DNA of 58,475 nt from Bacillota bacterium (GTDB lineage Bacteria; Bacillota; Clostridia; Clostridiales; Caloramatoraceae), in the NCBI GenBank assembly GCA_023389275.1, contig JAEWEN010000114.1, positions 1 through 58,475 on the forward strand, given 5' to 3'. The notes under the pieces were generated by a model, which saw only the letters and a program-made list of their open reading frames with translations, ran no database searches and was not told the DNA's origin. Positions 44,550 through 51,621 of the stretch are shown here, piece after piece; position 1 is the first letter of the stretch, and each line of letters opens with the position of its first letter. A program made the translations under genes and the position numbers.

Positions 44550-45581
44550 TTATTTATTTAAAATCGTAAATGAGTAGTTTTTGTCTTTTAAAGTAGATTT
44601 ATTTAGATTAACCTTAATATAAATATCTCCTTTCAATTTTATTTCTTTTTTAATTTCACTATCTATAACTATTTCCTCTTCATCATTATAAATAGTTATA
44701 AATTGATTTTTAGATAACCTATTAACATATATATAGCTAACTTCATTTAAATCAATTTTATAGTAATCTATATCCTCTAAATAATCTAAACTTCCCTTTA
44801 TTTCTTTATTTTTAGGTATGTCTTTAGAGTATCTTTCTTCATTGTTATATTCATAACTATCAAAACTACTTTTAAAATTACCTTTTATTTTTTTATATCT
44901 CATAGGAATATAGCCTTCTTTTTCAATATCTTTTTTAAAAGCATTATTAGATTTATAATTAACAACTGACTTATCTTTATATTTATTTAAGCCATTACTA
45001 GTAGACTCTAATATAATTATCCCTTTATTATCTAGTGTTTTACCTAAATATACATATACATGCTTCCCTTTAGAATTTAATATATCCATTGGTTTTATAT
45101 CCTCGATGTCTATTTCATAAAAGTACTTATGTAATGAGGTTGTAGATAAATTTTCTTTAATTTTAAATACAGATAATATAAATCCTGAGCAATCTAGTCC
45201 AGCTGTATTTTTAACATATCCATTATTAGTATTTATATTACCTGGATAATAGTTATTTTCTAAAGCGTGCTGAAAACTTTTTATATCTTTAACATTAGAA
45301 CTATCTAATGAAAACCTTCCACCAAAACAGTATGGTATTCCAATATACTCTTTTTCTTCTTTTAAATAATAAGGCAATTTTATATTAGAAGGTGTGTTTT
45401 TATAATTGTAGCTCCATTTATAATTTATTATTTCCATTGCTCTATTAAAAGCTTCTTTTCTAGTTAAGTTTTCATAACTTTTTTTATTATTTATTAAACT
45501 TAACATAAAAGTTGAAACTATATATATAATAAATACAAATACAAAGTAGTATATAATAATCTTAAATATTTTTTTTATAAT
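44550..45581 (-). CDS. NlpC/P60-like cysteine hydrolase with N-terminal membrane anchor, non-AUG start
   Basis: From the internal ATG at 45506 the protein is 318 aa with an NlpC/P60-type core: IPYCFGGR, catalytic-type Cys106 in AGLDCSGFILSVF, His149 in GKHVYVYLG, then ESTSNG. A lysine- and asparagine-rich C-terminal domain of predicted beta strands follows. The same frame extends 25 codons up through a signal-anchor helix (IIYYFVFVFIIYIVSTF), but the only codons at a proper distance from AAGGAG are ATT 45581 or ATA. An ATG at 45585 is out of frame by one base across an A8 tract. I give the ATT start. Probably an extracytoplasmic peptidoglycan or peptide hydrolase. Confidence 0.7.
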   Translation of the reverse strand: MIKKIFKIIIYYFVFVFIIYIVSTFMLSLINNKKSYENLTRKEAFNRAMEIINYKWSYNYKNTPSNIKLPYYLKEEKEYIGIPYCFGGRFSLDSSNVKDIKSFQHALENNYYPGNINTNNGYVKNTAGLDCSGFILSVFKIKENLSTTSLHKYFYEIDIEDIKPMDILNSKGKHVYVYLGKTLDNKGIIILESTSNGLNKYKDKSVVNYKSNNAFKKDIEKEGYIPMRYKKIKGNFKSSFDSYEYNNEERYSKDIPKNKEIKGSLDYLEDIDYYKIDLNEVSYIYVNRLSKNQFITIYNDEEEIVIDSEIKKEIKLKGDIYIKVNLNKSTLKDKNYSFTILNK

Positions 45582-45641
45582 GCATTCTCCTTAAATATTA
45601 ATATACATAAAATATATACATATAATCTAAAAATTATTACA

Positions 45642-45673
45642 AAAGGAGTAAAGGCATATGCCTCTACTCCTTT
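45642..45673 (-). terminator. Intrinsic terminator after the DegT aminotransferase gene
   Basis: AAAGGAGTA with AGGCA pairs with TGCCT and TACTCCTTT, with one mismatch position inside the stem. The T-tract leftward is short. Confidence 0.7.
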
Positions 45674-45676
45674 AAA

Positions 45677-46798
45677 TTATTTTAAATAAAATTCTTTAAT
45701 TACATTACATACATAATCTACTTCTTCACGAGTTAACTCTGGATACATAGGTAAAGCTAATATTTCCTTTGATATTTTTTCAGAAACAGGGAAGTCTCCT
45801 TCTTTATAACCTAAATACTTAAAGCATTCTTGAAGATGAAGTGGTTTTGGATAGTATATGCTAAATCCAATTTCTTTTTCTCTTAAAACTTCTGCTAATT
45901 CATCTCTTTTTTCAGCTAGTATATTAAACACATAGTAAACATGTTTTTGGTCATTAATTACTTTAGGTATTCTAACCTCTTTAATATCCTTAAGACCATC
46001 TATGTACCAAGATGCTATTTCCTCTCTTTTTTGTATAGATTCATTTATATACTTCATTTTAACAGAAAGAACAGCAGCTTGAATACTATCAAGTCTTGAA
46101 TTATATCCTATATATTTATGGTGATACTTTTTAGATGCACCATGTACCCTATACATTTTAGCCATTTCATAAAGCTTATCATCATTTGTAACAATCATTC
46201 CTCCATCTCCATATCCCCCTAAAGTTTTTGTTGGGAAAAATGAAAATATACCAAAGTCTCCAATAGTTCCTGCATGTTTATATTCGCTTAAATTGCCTTT
46301 CCATCTCATCCCAAAGGCTTCAGCTGCATCTTCTAATACTTTTAAATCGTGTTTTTTTGCTATATCCATTATTTTATCCATATTAGCCATTTGTAAGAAT
46401 AAATGTACAGGCAGTATTCCTCTAGTTTTATCTGTTATTTTTTCTTCTATTTTATTTACATCTATATTAAAAGTTTCCTCATCTATATCAACGAAAACAG
46501 GTTTAGCTCCTGTTCTAGCTATACATGAAGCAGATGCAAAAAAGGTAAAAGGTGATGTTATAACCTCTGTACCTTCTTTAAATCCAAGTATATCAGATGC
46601 TAATACTAAAGCATCTGTACCAGAAGCTACTCCAATAGCATATTTAGCTCCAGTAAACTCTTTTATTTCATCTTCTAAATTTTTAACTTCAGGACCTAAA
46701 GTAGATATTCCCTTTTCAACAACTGACATTATTGCACTATTAAATTCTTCTTTTTTTTCATTATATTCTCTTTGAGAAGTATAAAAATTAACCTTCAT
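45677..46798 (-). CDS. DegT/DnrJ/EryC1/StrS family PLP aminotransferase
   Basis: A 373 aa sugar aminotransferase-type enzyme. Features: AIGVASGTDALVLAS (PLP phosphate site), VLEDAAEAFG with the Asp that pairs to the pyridine nitrogen (Asp157), and the PLP lysine in FSFFPTKTLGGYGDGG (Lys191). Members aminate nucleotide-linked keto sugars for surface glycans or antibiotics. No sugar-nucleotide or glycosyltransferase genes are adjacent, so the substrate is open. A long palindrome lies just upstream. Confidence 0.9.
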   Translation of the reverse strand: MKVNFYTSQREYNEKKEEFNSAIMSVVEKGISTLGPEVKNLEDEIKEFTGAKYAIGVASGTDALVLASDILGFKEGTEVITSPFTFFASASCIARTGAKPVFVDIDEETFNIDVNKIEEKITDKTRGILPVHLFLQMANMDKIMDIAKKHDLKVLEDAAEAFGMRWKGNLSEYKHAGTIGDFGIFSFFPTKTLGGYGDGGMIVTNDDKLYEMAKMYRVHGASKKYHHKYIGYNSRLDSIQAAVLSVKMKYINESIQKREEIASWYIDGLKDIKEVRIPKVINDQKHVYYVFNILAEKRDELAEVLREKEIGFSIYYPKPLHLQECFKYLGYKEGDFPVSEKISKEILALPMYPELTREEVDYVCNVIKEFYLK

Positions 46799-46811
46799 AA
46801 TAAATCTCCTA

Positions 46812-46852
46812 ACATATTTTGATATACATAACTTTATTATATCAAAATATGT
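46812..46852. repeat. 15-bp perfect inverted repeat upstream of the DegT gene
   Basis: ACATATTTTGATATA (46812-46826) and its exact complement (46838-46852) flank an 11-base loop. On the leftward strand the outer arm contains a TATAAT-like -10, and the inner arm ends just before the AGGAG site of the DegT gene. With no T-run leftward it looks like an operator or leader hairpin, not a terminator. Confidence 0.65.
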
Positions 46853-46885
46853 TTTTTATATAAATAGAATACTATACTTATTACC

Positions 46886-47785
46886 TTAATATTCTAATAG
46901 CTTTCTCCATGTAAGCTTATCTACTAACAGTATACCTTCTGGTATTCCTACATGGGATTTAAATCTTGATAATGCATTTTTATTTGCAGGACCAATAACT
47001 CCTGTATCGCTTCCATTACTTAAAAATCCTTTTAATATTAATATTTTCTGCATTATGGTAACACAGCCTCTTTGCTCATTTCCTAAAAGCTCAGGTAATT
47101 TTCTAATAAGCTCCTCTGTTGCAATTCCATCTTTATTTATATTAATTATGCCTTGTAGTGATTTTATATTTTCAATCATATTTGTAGATATGTTATTTTG
47201 TTTACATGCACTTAATTTAACACTATCTGGTATCATATCAATATCACCTTCTAAACTTGATATTTTTTCCCCAACAATTCCTTCTGCAATTGCTTTTGCT
47301 ATTAAATCAGTATTTTTCTTATACAAATCTACATCTTTGGTGCTATCTACAAAACATACTTCTATTATAATAGCAGTATGTTTAATGTCATTTATAACCG
47401 CAAGCCTTCTAGGATAAGTTCCATTTTTTATTCCTCTATTTACAAATCCAATTTTAGATAATTCACTTAACACCCTTTCAGCTTCTATAATAGTTCTTCC
47501 TTTATAAGTTAAAACTTCACTTCCTTCTCCTCCACCAGAGTTAAAGTGTATACTTACGAATATATCTAATTTTTGAACATTTGCTTTATTAACTCTAGTA
47601 TTTAGGCTTTCAGAATTAGTACTTGCCTTATCAACAGTACAATTTACAACTCTATGCCCTAGTTTTTGAATATATTCTATTACTTTATATCCTAAGGTTC
47701 TAGTTTCTTCGCTTTCTTTGATAATACCTACAGCACCATAATTAGCACCTTCAATAGTATGTCCCATGTCAAAGCCTATTATCAT
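46886..47785 (-). CDS. N-acetylmuramoyl-L-alanine amidase (Amidase_3) with C-terminal peptidoglycan-binding domain
   Basis: A 299 aa zinc amidase that cuts the bond between MurNAc and the stem peptide. Zinc ligands and catalytic residues seen: DMGH (His9), the Glu near 24-27, VSIHFNSGGG (His80) and IIEVCFVD (Glu142). The C-terminal part (about 225-299, TIMQKILILKGFLSNGSDTG then ALSRFKSHVG) looks like a PG_binding_1 repeat. No signal peptide is visible, as in several endolysin-like or sporulation amidases. No phage genes surround it. Confidence 0.9.
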   Translation of the reverse strand: MIIGFDMGHTIEGANYGAVGIIKESEETRTLGYKVIEYIQKLGHRVVNCTVDKASTNSESLNTRVNKANVQKLDIFVSIHFNSGGGEGSEVLTYKGRTIIEAERVLSELSKIGFVNRGIKNGTYPRRLAVINDIKHTAIIIEVCFVDSTKDVDLYKKNTDLIAKAIAEGIVGEKISSLEGDIDMIPDSVKLSACKQNNISTNMIENIKSLQGIININKDGIATEELIRKLPELLGNEQRGCVTIMQKILILKGFLSNGSDTGVIGPANKNALSRFKSHVGIPEGILLVDKLTWRKLLEY

Positions 47786-47866
47786 ATTACCTCCCCCTTT
47801 AGTGCTTATAGCTTCAATACATATTATATAAAAGCAATAAAAAATGTTACCATAAAAATTGCAATA

Positions 47867-47900
47867 AAAAATAGGATGATTTAATAATCATCCTATTTTT
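47867..47900 (-). terminator. Intrinsic terminator after reverse rubrerythrin
   Basis: AAAAATAGGATGAT pairs with ATCATCCTATTTTT (14 bp, 6-base loop), 24 bp past the gene end. Confidence 0.88.
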
Positions 47901-47923
47901 ATATTTATTATATTAAGCAATTT

Positions 47924-48472
47924 TTATTTACTAAAATATCTATCAAGTAAACCTTTAAATGCCATTCCATGACGTGCTTCATCTTTACACATTTCATGAA
48001 CTGTATCATGAATTGCATCATAGTTAAGTTGTTTAGCTTTTGTAGCAAGATCTTTCTTACCTTGACAAGCTCCATGCTCAGCATCTATTCTCATTTCAAG
48101 GTTTTTCTTAGTGCTATCTGTAACAACTTCTCCTAAAAGCTCTGCAAATTTAGCTGCATGCTCTGCTTCTTCAAAAGCAATTCTTTTATATGCTTCAGCA
48201 ACTTCTGGGAAACCTTCTCTGTCAGCTTGACGACTCATAGCTAAGTACATACCTACTTCAGTACACTCTCCCATAAAGTTAGCTCTTAATCCTTCTAAAA
48301 CCTCAGGATCGATTCCTTCTGCAACACCTATTTTGTGTTCATCAGCGTAAGAAAGTGTTCCTTCTGATTTTTCTTGGAATTTGTCTGCTGGAGCATTACA
48401 TAAAGGACATTTTTCTGGTGCTGAATCCCCTTCATGAACATATCCACAAACTAGACATACAAATTTTTTCAT
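47924..48472 (-). CDS. Reverse rubrerythrin (peroxide-scavenging diiron protein)
   Basis: A 182 aa protein with the rubredoxin domain at the N-terminus (Cys6, Cys9, Cys22, Cys25: CLVCGYVHEG and KCPLCNAPAD) followed by a ferritin-like four-helix bundle. The bundle has diiron ligands in GECTEVGMYLAMS, FEEAEHAAKF, DAEHGAC and KDEARHGMAF. This domain order is the reverse of classical rubrerythrin and matches clostridial revRbr, an NADH-linked peroxidase/oxygen reductase system induced by air. The promoter has two AATAATTATT palindromes upstream. Confidence 0.93.
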   Translation of the reverse strand: MKKFVCLVCGYVHEGDSAPEKCPLCNAPADKFQEKSEGTLSYADEHKIGVAEGIDPEVLEGLRANFMGECTEVGMYLAMSRQADREGFPEVAEAYKRIAFEEAEHAAKFAELLGEVVTDSTKKNLEMRIDAEHGACQGKKDLATKAKQLNYDAIHDTVHEMCKDEARHGMAFKGLLDRYFSK

Positions 48473-48533
48473 AGTTAAAAGCCCCCTTTATAAATGTAAA
48501 AGTTAATCTTAGATAACTTAATCTCATGAATAT

Positions 48534-48562
48534 ACTATAACATATTTTTTTCCTATTTGCAA
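48534..48562 (-). promoter_or_regulatory. SigA-type promoter of reverse rubrerythrin
   Basis: TTGCAA (48562-48557), a 17-base spacer and TATAGT (48539-48534), about 60 bp before the start codon. Confidence 0.7.
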
Positions 48563-48584
48563 TAATTATTTATTAATAATTATT
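48561..48584. repeat. Two AATAATTATT palindromes at the rubrerythrin -35 region
   Basis: Two identical 10-bp perfect palindromes (48561-48570 and 48575-48584) are separated by four bases and touch the -35 element. They resemble the core of PerR boxes (TTATAATNATTATAA). Confidence 0.5.
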
Positions 48585-48607
48585 ATTTTTTATTTATAGT
48601 TATAAAA

Positions 48608-48633
48608 AAAGCCAAGGAATATTCCTTGGCTTT
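48608..48633 (-). terminator. Intrinsic terminator after tRNA-Lys
   Basis: A 26-bp perfect palindrome (AAAGCCAAGGAAT and its complement) begins at the CCA end of tRNA-Lys and is followed by seven Ts leftward. Confidence 0.9.
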
Positions 48634-48708
48634 GGTGAGCCACCAGGGGATCGAACCCTGGACACCATGATTAAAAGTCATGTGCTCTACCGACTGAGCT
48701 AGTGGCTC
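48633..48708 (-). tRNA. tRNA-Lys (anticodon TTT)
   Basis: A 76-nt cloverleaf with acceptor GAGCCAC/GTGGCTC, the anticodon loop CTTTTAA (TTT), T-arm GGTTCGATCC and an encoded CCA. Confidence 0.96.
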
Positions 48709-48712
48709 ATAA

Positions 48713-48787
48713 TGGCTGGGCTAGTAGGATTCGAACCTACGCGTGCGGGAGTCAAAGTCCCGTGCCTTACCGCTTGGCGATAGCCCA
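48713..48787 (-). tRNA. tRNA-Gln (anticodon TTG)
   Basis: A 75-nt cloverleaf with acceptor TGGGCTA/TAGCCCA, anticodon loop CTTTGAC (TTG), T-arm GGTTCGAATCC and an encoded CCA. It is cotranscribed with tRNA-Lys, four bases downstream. Confidence 0.96.
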
Positions 48788-48829
48788 AAATTATGTACTC
48801 AGTAAATCGTTGCCCGACTTACAATAATT

Positions 48830-48858
48830 ATTATATATATTTCTAAGTACATTGTCAA
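48830..48858 (-). promoter_or_regulatory. Perfect consensus promoter of the tRNA-Gln/tRNA-Lys operon
   Basis: TTGACA (48858-48853), a 17-base spacer and TATAAT (48835-48830): an exact SigA consensus, about 42 bp upstream of tRNA-Gln. Confidence 0.92.
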
Positions 48859-49068
48859 CATGTTTTTTAAAAAAATTTTTTAAATCTATAAAATATTACT
48901 TTATTATGAGAAAAGGTATAAAAAATAATGATAATTCTATCTTATGTCATAAAACAACGAAATAAATTCTGCAAATATAGAAAAAAGTGTTTATAATGTA
49001 ATTGTGGGAATTAAAGATATTTTTGTATTGCTAAGTATTAATTACTATTAATATTAAGGGGGAAAAAA

Positions 49069-49911
49069 ATGAGTATTATAAACTGTAAAGATATTGCTAA
49101 CCAAATTAAGCTATCTTTAATAGAAAAAATTCAAAAAATCAATGAAAAATATGGGGAAATTCCTCATCTAGAAATTGTACAAGTAGGTGATAACCCTTCA
49201 TCAGTGTCTTATGTAAAAAGCATTGTAAAAACATGTGATGAACTTTCTATTAACCTACACATAAGTAAATTTGAAAGCGATATATCTGAAAATGACTTAA
49301 TTGAAGAAATTAATACACTTAATAGCGACAGTAGTGTTCACGGTATAATAATACAGTTTCCTTTACCAGAAGGATTTGATCAAAATAAAGTAGCTAACTC
49401 TATATCACCAAGTAAAGATGTTGACTGTGTACATTCTGAAAATCTTGGAAAACTATTTATGGGTGAGCCTTACGTTATACCTTGTACTCCAAAAGGAATA
49501 ATAAGAGTTTTAAAATCTAGCGGAGTAGATTTTTGTGGTAAAGAAGTTGTAGTGGTAGGTTCTGGTAGAACAGTTGGAAAACCAGTATCACAACTACTTT
49601 TAATTGAAAATGCAACTGTAACACTTTGTCATATATTCACTAAGGACCTTAAAAAGCATACTAAAGAAGCAGATATTATTATAGCTGCTGCAGGTAAAGC
49701 TGGTCTTATTAGTGAAGATATGGTTAAAGAAGGTGTTATAATAGCAGATGCAGGAATAAATGTTGTAGATGGAAAGCTTTTTGGAGATGTTGATTTTGAA
49801 AATGTTTCTAAAAAGGCTCAACTTATAACCCCTGTTCCTGGTGGTGTTGGTGCTATGACTAACTCAATGCTTATAGAAAACTTAATTGATCTTTTTGAAA
49901 AGTCAAAATAA
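49069..49911 (+). CDS. folD: Bifunctional methylene-THF dehydrogenase/methenyl-THF cyclohydrolase
   Basis: A 280 aa FolD interconverting 5,10-methylene- and 10-formyl-THF. Motifs seen: the catalytic-lysine region SYVKSIVKTCDE, HGIIIQFPLPEG, SPSKDVDCVH, the NADP motif VVVGSGRTVGKPVSQLL and TPVPGGVGAMTNSML. Length is typical. The ATG follows AGGGGG at seven bases. A TATAAT lies about 75 bp upstream (48992) but without a convincing -35. Confidence 0.96.
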   Translation: MSIINCKDIANQIKLSLIEKIQKINEKYGEIPHLEIVQVGDNPSSVSYVKSIVKTCDELSINLHISKFESDISENDLIEEINTLNSDSSVHGIIIQFPLPEGFDQNKVANSISPSKDVDCVHSENLGKLFMGEPYVIPCTPKGIIRVLKSSGVDFCGKEVVVVGSGRTVGKPVSQLLLIENATVTLCHIFTKDLKKHTKEADIIIAAAGKAGLISEDMVKEGVIIADAGINVVDGKLFGDVDFENVSKKAQLITPVPGGVGAMTNSMLIENLIDLFEKSK

Positions 49912-49913
49912 AT

Positions 49914-49945
49914 AAAAAAGACTACTTTTATAGTAGTCTTTTTTA
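49914..49945. terminator. Bidirectional terminator between folD and the HD domain gene
   Basis: AAAAAAGACTAC pairs with GTAGTCTTTTTT around a 7-base loop, with T-runs on both strands. Confidence 0.88.
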
Positions 49946-49947
49946 TT

Positions 49948-50643
49948 TTAAATAGATTCATAAATATTTAATAAGCTATCTATCTCTATATATTTAGGAT
50001 TCTTTGAAAGATTATCTGCTATTTTTAAAATAAGAAGATCTTTGAAAAATTCTTTTCCTAAATTATTAACTAATCTTTTTATATCATTTTTATTTAAATA
50101 TTTAAATTTAATCATATGATATCTTATTAAAGAAACAACTTTTTCTGTAAATTCCTTTTCATAACCTAATAAATCTAATATTTTATTTGCAATTATTGAA
50201 GATATTACTTCGTGACCATGAAAATGTCCAACTTTATTTTCATCTAATGTAAAACAATAGGGTTTACCTATATCATGTAAAAATGCTGCTAATCTTAAAT
50301 CTTTCCTTTTAGGAACATTTTTTATAACAGAAACTATATGTCCAAAAACATCTTTATCATGATATTTATTATGCTGATTAAATCCAATACATTTATAAAA
50401 ATCTTCAAAAAAAGAATTTAAAATATTTAAATCATTTAATTTTAGAAAAATATCTTCAACATAATTACTAAATAATATATTTTCAAGTTCTAATCTAAAC
50501 TCTTCTTTATTATTTATATAATCTAAATTTATATAATTTATTTTCGGTAATGTATTTTTATTTTCTTCTACCGAAAGTCTAATTTGTTTTAATATATTAG
50601 CTAAAGTTATGTTTTCGCTATTAATAATACTTAACTTATCCAT
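49948..50643 (-). CDS. Stand-alone HD domain protein
   Basis: A 231 aa protein. The N-terminal about 85 residues are lysine- and asparagine-rich with no known domain. The rest is an HD phosphohydrolase: KDVFGHIVSVIKNV, AAFLHDIGKPYCF (the HD pair), FHGHEVISSIIA and a late Asp in KIADNLSKNP. The HD core is like the one fused to CCA-adding enzymes (multifunctional CCA protein), but the nucleotidyltransferase head is absent. Substrate unknown. It converges with folD and is divergent from the Nfo-like gene. Confidence 0.82.
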   Translation of the reverse strand: MDKLSIINSENITLANILKQIRLSVEENKNTLPKINYINLDYINNKEEFRLELENILFSNYVEDIFLKLNDLNILNSFFEDFYKCIGFNQHNKYHDKDVFGHIVSVIKNVPKRKDLRLAAFLHDIGKPYCFTLDENKVGHFHGHEVISSIIANKILDLLGYEKEFTEKVVSLIRYHMIKFKYLNKNDIKRLVNNLGKEFFKDLLILKIADNLSKNPKYIEIDSLLNIYESI

Positions 50644-50750
50644 AAATATACTCTCCCTTTAACCGCTAACTTTATTTTACCCTTAACTAGATATAAAAAT
50701 AAATATTTGATAAAATATATACTAACTTTAGTAAAAGGAGATTGTTATAT

Positions 50751-51569
50751 ATGAACAAACTATTATTTGGAATATCAGGTATTCCACTAGGAGATGAAAA
50801 TATAAAATTTACATATAAAACAGGGATAGAATATTTAAGCAAAATAGGTCTTGATGCTATGGAGCTTCCTTTTGTAAGAAGTGTAAATATTACAGAAAAA
50901 AATAAAGATCAGGTTCTAAATGAAAAAAATGATAAAAACTTTTATCTTTCAGCTCACGGATCATATTATATAAATTTAAACTCTGATGACTTAGAAAAAC
51001 AAGAAAAATCACTTGAGAGAATAATCAAAGGTGCTGAAGGACTAAAAAAAGTAGAAGGAAAAAGTTTAGTTTTTCATCCAGGATTTTATTTAAAAAGTAG
51101 TAAAGGAGATACATTTAAAACTATAGTTAATAACCTTTTAACCCTTCCTGATATAGGTATAGACTATAGACTTGAAACAACTGGAAAACCTACTCAATTT
51201 GGTGATTTAAAAGAACTTGTTGAGGTTTGTAAGGAAGTTAAAACCTGTAAACTATGTATAGACTTTTCTCACCTTCATGCTAGGGAAAATGGAGGTCTTA
51301 AAACCTACGAAGACTTTTATGAGATATTAGCTTATGTAGAAAAAAACCTTTCAAAAAGTGCAATAGAAGATATGCACATTCATATGTCAGGTATACATTA
51401 TGGACCTAAGGGAGAAAAAAATCATCTTCCATTTTTAGAAAGCGACTTTAACTTTAAAGCTTGCCTAAAGGCGCTTAAAGATTTTAATGCAAAAGGATGT
51501 ATAATTTGTGAAAGTCCTATACTTGAAAAAGATGCTCTGCTTTTAAAAGAAACTTACTTAAGCTTATAA
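50751..51569 (+). CDS. Nfo-like AP endonuclease family TIM-barrel protein (deoxyribonuclease IV)
   Basis: 272 aa from ATG 50751, ten bases after AAAGGAG (a TTG at 50742 is too close to that site). The zinc-site motifs of endonuclease IV are present in order: LSAHGSYYINL, VFHPGFY, YRLETTGKPTQFGDL, LCIDFSHLHAR, DMHIHMSGIHYGPKG with EKNHLPF, and IICESPILEKDA. The family cuts DNA at abasic sites. The LETTG start of the Glu motif is nearer to archaeal/clostridial Nfo relatives than to E. coli Nfo, so the exact substrate is likely but not certain. Confidence 0.85.
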   Translation: MNKLLFGISGIPLGDENIKFTYKTGIEYLSKIGLDAMELPFVRSVNITEKNKDQVLNEKNDKNFYLSAHGSYYINLNSDDLEKQEKSLERIIKGAEGLKKVEGKSLVFHPGFYLKSSKGDTFKTIVNNLLTLPDIGIDYRLETTGKPTQFGDLKELVEVCKEVKTCKLCIDFSHLHARENGGLKTYEDFYEILAYVEKNLSKSAIEDMHIHMSGIHYGPKGEKNHLPFLESDFNFKACLKALKDFNAKGCIICESPILEKDALLLKETYLSL

Positions 51570-51586
51570 TAATTTCAATAAATAGT

Positions 51587-51619
51587 AAAAAGGTTTGTAG
51601 AAATACTACAAACCTTTTT
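51587..51619. terminator. Bidirectional terminator between the Nfo-like and Clp genes
   Basis: AAAAAGGTTTGTAG pairs with CTACAAACCTTTTT (14 bp, 5-base loop). Confidence 0.88.
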
Positions 51620-51621
51620 GA

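Noticed and set aside
46886..47785. Prophage or endolysin island around the amidase
   Set aside because: No holin, capsid, integrase or repressor genes are near; flanking genes are ordinary chromosomal ones.
48788..49068. THF riboswitch upstream of folD
   Set aside because: The region is too AT-poor in structure: no conserved THF aptamer core and only weak stems.
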